A stretch of 64,000 nt of DNA from Kiritimatiellia bacterium (lineage in GTDB: Bacteria; Verrucomicrobiota; Kiritimatiellia; UBA8416; YA12-FULL-48-11), in NCBI GenBank assembly GCA_028716365.1, contig JAQUPZ010000007.1, positions 1 through 64,000 on the forward strand, in the 5' to 3' direction. A program made the translations under genes and the position numbers. Of this stretch, positions 18,712-26,972 are shown piece by piece (position 1 is the first letter of the stretch; each line of letters starts with the position of its first letter). The notes below the pieces were generated by a model, which was given only the letters and a program-made list of their open reading frames with translations, had not been told where the DNA came from and ran no database searches.

Positions 18712-19350
18712 CGTTCGTTTGTAAGAGTAAATCAGAAGATCAGGGTTCCGAAAATTCGATGTGTCGGTCCTGATGGGAACATGATGGGTGTCATGTCCAC
18801 GAGAGATGCGCTTATACAGGCGCAGCATGAGGGGTTGGATTTGGTGGAGATATCTCCCAACGCTGATCCGCCTGTTTGCCGAATAATGGATTTTGGCAAA
18901 TACAGGTATGAAGAGGCACGGAAAGAAAAACTGGCCAGAAAACATCAGCACGTTCATGCGGTTAAAGAAATGAAATTCCATGCAAACACCGCTGAACATG
19001 ACTATCAGACAAAAGTACAGCATATCAGGGAATTCCTTGAAAAGGGACACAAGGTGAAAATCACGCTGACTTTTCGTGGCCGAGAAAATGCCCACAAGCA
19101 GCTTGGTTTTGAGGTCATGAATCGTGTCGTCAAGGACTGTGAATCCTTAAGTATGGTTGATATGACTCCCAGGATGCTTGGTCGCAGTATTATTGCCATG
19201 ATTGGTCCTCGTTCCGGTGCGGCGTCAAAACCCAAACCTGCAGTGGTATCAGGATCTCCGCATGTTCCGGTGGCGAAATCGCCGGTGGTGAATGTGCCAG
19301 TGTCTGAATTACCGCAGGATCAGCCGGCCGATATTCAGCCGCAAAGCTGA
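18709..19350 (+). CDS. infC: translation initiation factor IF-3, AUU start
   Basis: IF-3 of 213 residues when started at the ATT codon at 18709. The first ATG (18781) would remove the conserved N-terminal strand RVNQKIRVPKIRCVGPDG, which is present in frame upstream, and it has no ribosome site; the ATT has a near-perfect one. The N-domain includes ALIQAQHEGLDLVEISPNA and PPVCRIMDFGKYRYE. The C-domain includes HDYQTKVQHIREFLEKGHKV and TLTFRGRENAH. The last 45 or so residues are a Pro/Ala/Val-rich tail beyond the usual end. IF-3 proofreads start codons on the 30S subunit; an AUU start makes its own synthesis sensitive to its level. Confidence 0.95.
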   Translation: MRSFVRVNQKIRVPKIRCVGPDGNMMGVMSTRDALIQAQHEGLDLVEISPNADPPVCRIMDFGKYRYEEARKEKLARKHQHVHAVKEMKFHANTAEHDYQTKVQHIREFLEKGHKVKITLTFRGRENAHKQLGFEVMNRVVKDCESLSMVDMTPRMLGRSIIAMIGPRSGAASKPKPAVVSGSPHVPVAKSPVVNVPVSELPQDQPADIQPQS

Positions 19351-19529
19351 ACGGATGTAATCAGGAATAATGGTTTTAATAGAATGGATCATCCGGCGGT
19401 GTGGATCTTTTTTCCTGCCTGAATAGTATTTCTTCGTAAAAATGCTGGACGGCGCTTGGGGTTTCGTATAGCTTTCCCGCGTTCAAACGTAAATCCAATT
19501 GATTTTCCGAAGTGGAAGGATGAGGTGTT

Positions 19530-19724
19530 ATGCCTAAACAGAAGACAAAAAAATCGGCGGCCAAGCGTTTTTGGAAGACCGCTCGTGGAAAGATAAAGTA
19601 TAAAAGAGCTGGCTCCGGACATCTTTTGACCGGTAAGACCAGTAAACATAAACGTGCAATGCGCGGTACATCGGTTTTGAGTGTAGTTGAAACCAAGCGA
19701 ATCATGCCTTTGCTTGCGCGATAA
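19530..19724 (+). CDS. rpmI: 50S ribosomal protein L35
   Basis: A 64-residue basic protein with the L35 pattern PKQKTKKSAAKRFWKTARGK, followed by SGHLLTGKTSKHKR and the terminal KRIMPLL. The length is the family norm. The ATG follows GGATGAGGTG. The 179-bp gap after infC is untranslated leader; in other bacteria this region carries an L20-binding regulatory structure, but I could not draw a convincing equivalent here. It is followed 24 bp later by rplT. Confidence 0.97.
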   Translation: MPKQKTKKSAAKRFWKTARGKIKYKRAGSGHLLTGKTSKHKRAMRGTSVLSVVETKRIMPLLAR

Positions 19725-19748
19725 TATTGAATTCCCAGGAGGTTTAAA

Positions 19749-20105
19749 ATGCCTAGAGCAACTAATGCACCGGCCTCGCGCCGGCGAAGAAAACGTCGTC
19801 TTGAGTTGGCAAAAGGTTTCAAAGGGGCGCGTAGTAAGCGTTTCCGGCAGGCAACCGAAGCGGTTGATCGTGCAATGAAGCTTTCCACGATTCATAGAAA
19901 GCTGAAAAAGCGTGAATACAGGACGCTGTGGATTGCCAGAATTTCGGCCGCATGCCGTATAAACGGGATGACATACAGCCGTTTTATTGAAGGATTGCAC
20001 AAGGCAAAGGTTGCCTTGAACAGAAAAATGCTTTCAGAGATTGCTATTCACGACCCGGCTGGCTTTACGTCGATTATTAAAATTGCCCAGTCCGCAATTG
20101 CATGA
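19749..20105 (+). CDS. rplT: 50S ribosomal protein L20
   Basis: A 118-residue basic protein with typical L20 features: an N-terminal Arg/Lys-rich extension (RRRRKRRLELAKGFKGARSK), RTLWIARISAACRINGMTYS and SRFIEGLHKAKVALNRKMLS. The start is preceded by CAGGAGG. L20 is an early assembly protein of the large subunit and a translational repressor of its own operon in several bacteria. A strong intrinsic terminator lies 16 bp downstream and ends the thrS-infC-rpmI-rplT unit. Confidence 0.97.
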   Translation: MPRATNAPASRRRRKRRLELAKGFKGARSKRFRQATEAVDRAMKLSTIHRKLKKREYRTLWIARISAACRINGMTYSRFIEGLHKAKVALNRKMLSEIAIHDPAGFTSIIKIAQSAIA

Positions 20106-20117
20106 TTGTTTGTTTTC

Positions 20118-20783
20118 TTAAAGAGGCCGTTCTTTATCGAGCGGCCTCTTTTTTTTGTTCCGGAGCAGTAACATTCCTGTCAAGGGGATTAGAATAGATG
20201 CAGTGAAGGCTAGCAGAAAGGAATTGCTGGAAGCTGAACATTCACCGACTGCTGTATATACAGCCGAGATGGCTGCGTTGGACAACATTGTCATGATGAT
20301 GAACCTTGGGAAGGGCATTGAGCCTATGCCTGCGAAGATCACAGCTGCTTCTGCGAGTACAGGAACAGCTCTTGTTGTTATGATAAACCAGTCGCCGAAC
20401 CTGCGGTTAAGATTTTCCAGTTTTTTTATTTCCTCATCTCCAAGCAGGTGATTTGAAAGGCTTTGCCTTGATTTTGATCCAAGTCCATAGCCGATAATAC
20501 AGGCTGTTGTCATGCCCAGCCATGAAGCAGCAAATCCACCGGGGAAACCGAGAATAAAACCTGCACCAGTGCTGACAACGCTGGACGGGATGGGTAGAAG
20601 TATGTCAGAGGCGAGAAGGATAAATATAATAAATGCTGTTGTAAAAGAATGACTTAATGCTGTCTTAATGAACATATCTGTCCATTCGTCAATCCTGACG
20701 CTAAAGAGAAAGAATGGAATCAGGATTATCATCAGTATAATAATACCCAGAAACAGCCAGCGGAGTGATCGGTGTTTAATCAT
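20118..20783 (-). CDS. DedA/SNARE-associated (VTT domain) membrane protein
   Basis: A 221-residue membrane protein with five or six hydrophobic segments. The VTT core is visible: ILLPIPSSVVSTGAGFILGF followed by GFAASWLGMTTACIIGYGLGS, and later FIITTRAVPVLAEAAVIFAG with the conserved Arg and Pro. DedA family proteins act in lipid scrambling or undecaprenyl phosphate recycling and membrane homeostasis. It is the last gene of the minus-strand group lepB - lipoprotein - dedA, 6 bp after the lipoprotein gene. Its C-terminal residues (KKRPLDKERPL) are encoded across the terminator of the converging rplT gene. Confidence 0.85.
   Translation of the reverse strand: MIKHRSLRWLFLGIIILMIILIPFFLFSVRIDEWTDMFIKTALSHSFTTAFIIFILLASDILLPIPSSVVSTGAGFILGFPGGFAASWLGMTTACIIGYGLGSKSRQSLSNHLLGDEEIKKLENLNRRFGDWFIITTRAVPVLAEAAVIFAGIGSMPFPRFIIMTMLSNAAISAVYTAVGECSASSNSFLLAFTASILIPLTGMLLLRNKKKRPLDKERPL
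20121..20156 (+). terminator. intrinsic terminator after rplT
   Basis: A perfect 9-bp stem, AAGAGGCCG (20121-20129) and CGGCCTCTT (20142-20150), with a 12-base loop and a run of eight T (20149-20156). The same DNA encodes the last residues of the converging DedA gene. Confidence 0.93.
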
Positions 20784-20789
20784 GTCAGG

Positions 20790-21491
20790 TTAACGTTTGG
20801 CAGACAGAGGAGCGGTATTTGTTTTCAAGTTCTGATCTGTTTTTTCGCTCTTAATATACAATCTTATTTCTTCCGGTTTCCAGCGAAACTCCAGTTTTGT
20901 AAAATCCACCGTTATTATTTTGTAACCGAACATAAACGCCGTTGTGCAGTTTTTCTTGTCGAGATAGATCAGTTCCACGGGGCGAAAAGCGTATGTGAGG
21001 TTATTGTATTCCGAAGGGGTTAGTGCAGGCTTTATGACCGTCATAGTCATTTGCAGTGGCAACATGCTGAACATGGCTGGAAGAGGTTCTAAATCCCCTT
21101 TCCACTCGTCGGTTGCGGGCCACTTTCTGACAGGTTTCATCTGATAGACCTGTGTTGATGTAGCTTTTGAAATCGGAGTATTTGATAAAATGCTGCTGCT
21201 ATAACTCCAGACATCGTTCTTATGGGATGTAAATTCTTCTGTAATTATCCGTTCAAGTTTACTGTTTGTTATTTCATAAGCCTGTCTGCTGATACTGCCT
21301 GTTTTGTATTGCCTGCTAAGTATTACAACGTCACTGAGGGCAGAATAGAGATTAGCCAGGGGGCCAGTTGAACCTTCAGGTTTTTTCTTTGCACAACCGG
21401 TTCCAGTTGTGAATAAAACTGTTAAAAAACAAAAAGACAAAGTAATGCGCAAAAAACGATTAATGTTCACGATGTTTAGCCGGCCGTTCAA
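20790..21491 (-). CDS. putative lipoprotein of unknown function
   Basis: A 233-residue protein with an N-terminal hydrophobic segment (ITLSFCFLTVLFTTGTGC) ending in a cysteine followed by AKKK, which resembles a relaxed lipobox. The mature region has no motif I recognise; it contains paired tyrosines and short beta-like strands (KIITVDFTKLEFRW). It sits between lepB (9 bp away) and dedA (6 bp away), so all three are probably cotranscribed. The assignment as an outer-membrane or periplasmic lipoprotein rests only on the signal sequence; a simple secreted protein is the alternative. Confidence 0.6.
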   Translation of the reverse strand: MNGRLNIVNINRFLRITLSFCFLTVLFTTGTGCAKKKPEGSTGPLANLYSALSDVVILSRQYKTGSISRQAYEITNSKLERIITEEFTSHKNDVWSYSSSILSNTPISKATSTQVYQMKPVRKWPATDEWKGDLEPLPAMFSMLPLQMTMTVIKPALTPSEYNNLTYAFRPVELIYLDKKNCTTAFMFGYKIITVDFTKLEFRWKPEEIRLYIKSEKTDQNLKTNTAPLSAKR

Positions 21492-21500
21492 TAGGTAACC

Positions 21501-22208
21501 TTACAGTAAGTGTTTGAAAAAACGATTAAGGCGGGGAAGATAAAGATTTTCCCGGTTGAAAGAGGCAACAACTGATGAAGCTTTTCCGATAATCCTTTTC
21601 CTTTCAACGAAACCAAAGTATCGGGAATCCGCACTGTTGTCTCTGTTGTCACCCAGCATCAGGTATTGATTTTCAGGGACTTGTACAGGTCCGAATGATT
21701 GGATGGCGGAACGGGATGGCGTGATTATTACGGGATGTTCTTTTCCTTCTGCTTGTTCCAGCGAGAAAATATAAGCCGAACGTTCGGAGGGAGGGATTGC
21801 ATCAACAACGTCATTGTTGAGTACAAGATATTTTGCGGGTTGACCATTGATATAAAGTATATTGTTGCGCATTGCCACAACGTCGCCGGGAATTCCGATT
21901 ACGCGTTTGACGAGTCGCATTTCATCGGCTGGAGAAAAAAATACTACTATATCGTTTCTTTGCGGATCACTCCACTTGGCGAGATGAAATGTCGTTAGTG
22001 GTATTTTTAGATCATATGCAAGTTTGTTTACAAAGACCCTGTCTCCTTCGATTATGCTGGGTTTCATTGATCCCGTGGGAACATGATTCCAATCTGCTAT
22101 TGCCGACCGGAAGGGGATCATGATGGCCATAATAATGATGAAGTCTTTCATCCATGATTTCCAAAACCAGATTAAATTTTTTGTTATTTCTTTGGTAATT
22201 GTTTTCAT
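21501..22208 (-). CDS. lepB: signal peptidase I
   Basis: A 235-residue type I signal peptidase (S26A). After one N-terminal transmembrane helix (FIIIMAIMIPFRSAIA) it shows box B, PTGSMKPSI, with the nucleophile Ser47, then box D with RLVKRVIGIPGD carrying the general-base Lys, and box E, YLMLGDNRDNSADSRYFG. It removes signal peptides from exported proteins at the outer face of the inner membrane, a fitting housekeeping partner for the many secreted proteins in this window. It is transcribed divergently from hom, with a 256-bp intergenic region between them. Confidence 0.95.
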   Translation of the reverse strand: MKTITKEITKNLIWFWKSWMKDFIIIMAIMIPFRSAIADWNHVPTGSMKPSIIEGDRVFVNKLAYDLKIPLTTFHLAKWSDPQRNDIVVFFSPADEMRLVKRVIGIPGDVVAMRNNILYINGQPAKYLVLNNDVVDAIPPSERSAYIFSLEQAEGKEHPVIITPSRSAIQSFGPVQVPENQYLMLGDNRDNSADSRYFGFVERKRIIGKASSVVASFNRENLYLPRLNRFFKHLL

Positions 22209-22279
22209 TTTTCTGTTTTTCAGTTACGACTTTGCAGCCGAGTTGATTTTTGCCTGTCTTAGTACTTGGTTCAGTAAAA

Positions 22280-22288
22280 TGTTATAAT
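22280..22288 (+). promoter_or_regulatory. extended -10 promoter upstream of hom
   Basis: TG at 22280-22281, one base, then a perfect TATAAT at 22283-22288. There is no good -35 at the normal distance, as expected for extended -10 promoters. It would give a leader of about 170 bases before hom, in which I see no recognisable attenuator or riboswitch. Confidence 0.55.
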
Positions 22289-22464
22289 GAGTTTTCAGCT
22301 GAATTCCAGCGTAATCGTGCGGGAATTGACTAATGGGAACAGGTAATCTCTGTTTCGATCTTTCGCTGCTCCATATCCAGTGGTGAATGGTAAAGAAAGG
22401 GGTTTGTGCTTGTAAGTAATGACTGAGTTTAAGTAAAGTCACGCCGTTTCTCGAGGAAATCGTT

Positions 22465-23763
22465 ATGAAAGAGATAGGAATAGGACTGTTGGGTTTTGGA
22501 ACCGTTGGGGCCGGAGTTGTTGAAGAGCTCCAGAAAAATGGTGAAATCATCGCAAACCGGCTCGGCGTGAAACCCGTTCTGCGCAAAATCGCAGATATAG
22601 AGCTGGATCGTGATCGTGGTGTGAATGTAGACCGTTCCATTCTTACCAAAGATGCGGATTTGGTGATCAATGATCCATCTGTATCCGTTATTGTTGAATT
22701 GATCGGCGGGACTGGCATTGCCCGGAAGCTGATGATGCAGGCCCTGAAGCTGGGTAAACCGGTTATTACCGCCAACAAGGCGCTCCTTGCCGAACATGGT
22801 GCGGAAATTTTCAAGCAGGCGGCAGAGAAAAAAACCGATGTATGGTTCGAAGCCAGTGTGGGCGGCGGGATTCCGATTATCCGTTCATTGAGAGAAGGTT
22901 TGATAGCAAACAAAATTGACCGTATGTATGGAATTCTAAATGGTACCTGTAATTATATTCTTTCAAGCATGGATCGTGAGCAGGTTACTTTTGAACATGC
23001 GTTAAAGAATGCCCAGATGGCTGGTTATGCTGAGTCTGATCCGGCGCTGGATATAGACGGAATTGATACCGCGCACAAGGCTGTGATCCTTGCGTCACTG
23101 GCCTATGGCTTTCCTGTCCCTATGAGTGCGGTGTATGTTGAAGGGATACGTGGAGTATCAAAGACCGACATTGAGAACGCCCGTGGAATGGGTTACCGGC
23201 TGAAACTCCTCGCTGTAATCAAAAATGAAGGCGGTGAGGTTGAAGTGCATGTGCATCCGACCCTTATTCCCGCCGAGCAGATGCTTTCATCGGTGAGTGG
23301 TGTTTTTAACGCAGTTGTTGTTGAAGGTGATGTTGCAGGCCAGACTCTTTATTATGGCCGCGGGGCAGGGAGGTATCCTACTGCCAGTGCGGTGATAAGT
23401 GATATTGCCGATGTTTGCCGGGAACTGGCGTTTGGAGATATCAAGCGTCGTCATTCGTTCGGCTGGCAGAAGGAGGAAGTGAAACTGAAAGAAATGGGCA
23501 GGATTGAAACGCGTTATTACCTGCGGGTTTCACTGCTGGACAAACCGGGGATGCTTGGGCGGCTGGCAACCATATTGGGTCAACATCAGATCAGCATTGC
23601 ATCGGTTCTGCAGAAGGAAAGACATGCCGGCAAACAGGTACCCATAGTGATCGTCACTGACCGGGCCAGGGAAAGTGATTTTGAAGCCGCGGTTAAAAAT
23701 ATTGATGCCATGGATGTCGTAGGGGCAAAGACGGTGCGGATACGGATAGAGGATCTCGTGTAG
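22465..23763 (+). CDS. hom: homoserine dehydrogenase
   Basis: A 432-residue enzyme that reduces aspartate semialdehyde to homoserine. The N-terminal Rossmann motif is LLGFGTVGAGVVEELQ; the catalytic domain has LNGTCNYILSSM and GYAESDPALDIDGIDTAHK. A C-terminal ACT domain (YLRVSLLDKPGMLGRLATIL, residues about 350-430) marks the feedback-regulated, threonine-sensitive form. The start ATG is preceded by CGAGGAAA. It is followed 23 bp later by lysC and then cimA, which groups the common aspartate pathway with threonine and isoleucine precursors. Confidence 0.95.
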   Translation: MKEIGIGLLGFGTVGAGVVEELQKNGEIIANRLGVKPVLRKIADIELDRDRGVNVDRSILTKDADLVINDPSVSVIVELIGGTGIARKLMMQALKLGKPVITANKALLAEHGAEIFKQAAEKKTDVWFEASVGGGIPIIRSLREGLIANKIDRMYGILNGTCNYILSSMDREQVTFEHALKNAQMAGYAESDPALDIDGIDTAHKAVILASLAYGFPVPMSAVYVEGIRGVSKTDIENARGMGYRLKLLAVIKNEGGEVEVHVHPTLIPAEQMLSSVSGVFNAVVVEGDVAGQTLYYGRGAGRYPTASAVISDIADVCRELAFGDIKRRHSFGWQKEEVKLKEMGRIETRYYLRVSLLDKPGMLGRLATILGQHQISIASVLQKERHAGKQVPIVIVTDRARESDFEAAVKNIDAMDVVGAKTVRIRIEDLV

Positions 23764-23786
23764 GTTGAACCGGTGAGGTTGGGAAT

Positions 23787-25175
23787 ATGAAGAAGGCGGT
23801 GGGTAAGAAAAAGAACGACAGTAGGTTGAAGGTTGCGAAATTTGGCGGAACTTCCCTCGCGGATGCAAAACAGCTTCTAAAGGTATACAGTATTGTCAAG
23901 GCTGATCCGGCGCGCCGGATAATTGTGGTGTCTGCTCCGGGGAAGCGAAGTTCCGATGATGTTAAAGTAACCGATATGCTCATCAAGTGTGCCGAACAGA
24001 AACTTGCCGGTAAAACTGCTGAACCTGAGCTTCTTGCTATTGTTGATAGATTTGCCGGTATACAAAAAGACGCAGGGGTACCTGTCGAGCTGATAGAAGA
24101 GATAGAAAAAGACCTGCGCCAACGACTTAATTCAAACAAGGCCAACCGTGACCGGTTCATTGATCTGGTGAAAGCCGCTGGCGAGGATAACAATGCCAAA
24201 CTGGTAGCTGCTGTGTTCAGAAAACACGGTTTGGATGCGGTGTATATGAGTCCGAAGAATGCGGGTTTGTTATTGACCGCGGAGCACGGAAATGCGCTTG
24301 TTCTTGAGGAATCTTATAAGAACCTCAGTGAATCTTTAAAGGGACAGAAGGGTGTTGTAGTGTTTCCGGGTTTCTTCGGATGTACGAATGCCGGCGAGAT
24401 TGTAACTTTTCCGCGTGGCGGATCGGATATTACCGGTGCGGTACTCGCTGTAGCAGTCAAAGCTGACGTCTACGAGAATTTCACTGATGTTGACTCTGTG
24501 TTTGCTGCTGATCCGACTATTGTTAAGGATGCCCAGCCGATTTCATTATTGACCTACAGGGAAATGCGTGAACTTTCATATGCAGGGTTTCATGTATTTC
24601 ACGACGAGGCGATTATTCCTGCGGTTCATGCAAAAATCCCGATAAACATCCGCAATACCAACAAGCCTGAGGCACCTGGTACCATGATTGTACCTGAGAG
24701 AACTTACACGTCCGGCGATGTTGTGGGGATTGCCAGTTCGGATGGTTTTTGCGCTGTCAACGTGGACAAATACCTGATGAACAGGGAGATTGGCTTCGGC
24801 AGGAGACTGCTGCAGATAATGGAAGAAGAAAAACTTTCGTATGAACATGCGCCTTCAGGAATAGACAACATGTCTGTTATTCTAAGGGAGAAGGATTTTA
24901 CATCTGAAACTGAAGTCAGGATCATCAAACGTCTTACTTCTGAATTAAAGGCTGATAATGTCGATATTGATCGTGGATTAGCGCTGGTGATGATTGTGGG
25001 AGAGGGCATGCATTATACGGTAGGTATGGCAGCGCGTGCTACTGCGGCGTTGGCAAATGCCGGCGTGAATATCGAGATGCTTAATCAGGGTTCTTCGGAA
25101 ATCAGCATGATGTACGGAGTCAAGGCCGTCGACCGGAAGAAAGCTGTAAAAGCGCTCTATGAAGCATTCTTCTGA
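23787..25175 (+). CDS. lysC: aspartate kinase
   Basis: A 462-residue aspartokinase. The N-terminal amino-acid kinase domain starts with KVAKFGGTSLADAKQ and has FPRGGSDITGAVLAVAV for nucleotide and aspartate binding. A pair of ACT regulatory domains occupies about residues 310-462, ending with EISMMYGVKAVDRKKAVKAL. The domain layout and the helical insert near residues 70-150 resemble the long bacterial/archaeal type. It phosphorylates aspartate in the first step to Lys, Met, Thr and Ile. It lies directly behind hom as a separate protein rather than as a fusion. Confidence 0.95.
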   Translation: MKKAVGKKKNDSRLKVAKFGGTSLADAKQLLKVYSIVKADPARRIIVVSAPGKRSSDDVKVTDMLIKCAEQKLAGKTAEPELLAIVDRFAGIQKDAGVPVELIEEIEKDLRQRLNSNKANRDRFIDLVKAAGEDNNAKLVAAVFRKHGLDAVYMSPKNAGLLLTAEHGNALVLEESYKNLSESLKGQKGVVVFPGFFGCTNAGEIVTFPRGGSDITGAVLAVAVKADVYENFTDVDSVFAADPTIVKDAQPISLLTYREMRELSYAGFHVFHDEAIIPAVHAKIPINIRNTNKPEAPGTMIVPERTYTSGDVVGIASSDGFCAVNVDKYLMNREIGFGRRLLQIMEEEKLSYEHAPSGIDNMSVILREKDFTSETEVRIIKRLTSELKADNVDIDRGLALVMIVGEGMHYTVGMAARATAALANAGVNIEMLNQGSSEISMMYGVKAVDRKKAVKALYEAFF

Positions 25176-25257
25176 GGTTTTTCGCATTTTCCCCTTTGTT
25201 TTGTGGTTTTCACGCTCCTCTTGCTAGGTGGAGACTAATCTGTTATGGTTCCCGCCC

Positions 25258-26901
25258 ATGAAAAATTCAGGAAATAAAATATTTATATATGACACCACCC
25301 TTCGCGATGGTGCGCAGGGTGAAGGTATTTCTTTTTCCAGTGCCGGTAAAATGGCCCTTGCCAGACGTTTGGATCAATTCGGGGTGGATTATATTGAGGG
25401 TGGATATGCCGGTTCCAACCAGAAAGACATGGATTTCTTCAGGGATATCAAGAAAGAACATCTTTCCCATGCCAGGATTGTAGCATTTGGGGCAACCCGC
25501 AGGGCTAATACAAGGGTCAATGATGATCCGATGGTTCATAGCCTGATAAAGGCGGAAACTACCGTGGTTACCGTTGTGGGTAAGGCTTGGGAACTTCACG
25601 TTAGCGATGTTCTTCGTGCCACCGTCAAGGAAAACTTTGCCATGATCGCTGACACGATTGGCTATCTAAAAGATCGCGGCAGGGAAGTATTCTTTGATGC
25701 CGAGCATTTTTTCGATGGTTACAAGGATAATCCGGAATTTGCAATGTCAACTTTGGAAGCGGCAGTTCATGCAGGGGTTGATAGTGTGGTTCTTTGCGAT
25801 ACCAATGGTGGATGTCTGCCCCACGAGATTTTCAGTATCACAAGCAATGTCGTTCAGGCACTTTTGATTCCGGTAGGAATACATGTTCATAATGACATGG
25901 GACTGGCGGTGGCCGGCTCGCTGGAAGCTGTTCGCGCAGGTGCCAAGCAGGTACAGGGCACGGTTAATGGCTTCGGTGAGCGTTGCGGTAATGCGAATCT
26001 CTGTTCGATTATTCCGACCCTTCAGATCAAAATGGGTAAAGAATGCGTAAATAAAGAGGCTTTGAAAGGATTGAAGGAACTATCTTTATTCGTCAATGAT
26101 CTGGTGAACATGAGGCATGATGCCAGGGCGCCTTATGTGGGACACAGTGCATTTGTTCATAAGGCCGGACCGCATGTCAATGCCGTCCAGAAAAACCCGC
26201 GAACATTTGAACACGTGAAGCCGGAATCTGTGGGGAACAAACGGCGCATACTTGTTTCTGAACTTTCAGGAAGCAGTAGCGTGCTTCTCAAGGCAATAGA
26301 GTTGGGCGTGGGCCGCGAAAAGTCAGCCAAGGGGGCAAGGGAAGTCTTAAGCGCTCTTAAACATCTTGAATCCAAAGGTTATGCTTTTGAAGCGGCGGAT
26401 GCCTCGTTCAGAATGCTTGTCCAGAAGGTATTGAAGGAACACAGATCTTTCTTTGAGCTGGAGGGTTTCAGAGTGATCGTTGAAAAACGCGGAAAGAACG
26501 AACCCTGCCTGTCGGAGGCGACGATCAAAGTGCGTGTTAACGATCAGGTTGAGCAGACGGCGGCTGAAGGCGATGGTCCTGTTAACGCGCTGGATACGGC
26601 GTTGAGGAAGGCGCTTGTGAGGTTTTATCCCCAGATCGCAAAGGTGTTCCTGACCGATTTCAGCGTTCGCATACTTGATCCTGAGGAAGCGACGGCTGCC
26701 AAAACCCGTGTGTTGATAGAGTCAAGCGACGGTGAGGATTCCTGGGGTACCGTTGGCGTTTCAGGCAATATTATAGAGGCTTCATGGGAAGCTCTTGTGG
26801 ACAGCGTGGAATACAAACTCTTCAGAGAAGAAGAGAAGAAAAAGAAACGACGAACCGGGAGAACGGGGAAACGGAGAAAAAAGAGCAAGAAAGTATCTTG
26901 A
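25258..26901 (+). CDS. cimA: (R)-citramalate synthase
   Basis: A 547-residue protein of the alpha-isopropylmalate synthase family, citramalate synthase branch. It condenses pyruvate and acetyl-CoA, giving 2-oxobutyrate for isoleucine without threonine. The HMGL-like barrel begins IYDTTLRDGAQGEGISFSS and contains HVHNDMGLAVAGSLEAVRAG and TVNGFGERCGNANLCS. The C-terminal LeuA dimer/regulatory domain starts near residue 400 (KVRVNDQVEQTAAEGDGPVN). Start codon is uncertain: the ATG at 25258 matches the family N-terminus, but an in-frame GTG at 25228 is also possible and neither has a strong ribosome site. The last 25 residues are an Arg/Lys-rich tail encoded by a purine-rich degenerate repeat (26851-26892). 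Confidence 0.9.
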   Translation: MKNSGNKIFIYDTTLRDGAQGEGISFSSAGKMALARRLDQFGVDYIEGGYAGSNQKDMDFFRDIKKEHLSHARIVAFGATRRANTRVNDDPMVHSLIKAETTVVTVVGKAWELHVSDVLRATVKENFAMIADTIGYLKDRGREVFFDAEHFFDGYKDNPEFAMSTLEAAVHAGVDSVVLCDTNGGCLPHEIFSITSNVVQALLIPVGIHVHNDMGLAVAGSLEAVRAGAKQVQGTVNGFGERCGNANLCSIIPTLQIKMGKECVNKEALKGLKELSLFVNDLVNMRHDARAPYVGHSAFVHKAGPHVNAVQKNPRTFEHVKPESVGNKRRILVSELSGSSSVLLKAIELGVGREKSAKGAREVLSALKHLESKGYAFEAADASFRMLVQKVLKEHRSFFELEGFRVIVEKRGKNEPCLSEATIKVRVNDQVEQTAAEGDGPVNALDTALRKALVRFYPQIAKVFLTDFSVRILDPEEATAAKTRVLIESSDGEDSWGTVGVSGNIIEASWEALVDSVEYKLFREEEKKKKRRTGRTGKRRKKSKKVS

Positions 26902-26972
26902 TCCGTTGACTAACACGGATTCACATGGTGTTATCCAAATAACCAAGAACTGATAACCGGTGACTTATTGTC

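Noticed and set aside
18781..18783. ATG at 18781 as the infC start
   Set aside because: It cuts off the conserved N-terminal strand and lacks a ribosome site; ATT at 18709 has AAGGAGG.
19351..19529. L20-binding regulatory pseudoknot in the rpmI leader
   Set aside because: Only a weak CAGGAA/TTCCTG pairing was found; no convincing L20 mimic could be drawn by eye.
22289..22464. Threonine/isoleucine attenuator leader before hom
   Set aside because: No leader peptide rich in Thr or Ile codons and no terminator hairpin in the 170-base leader.
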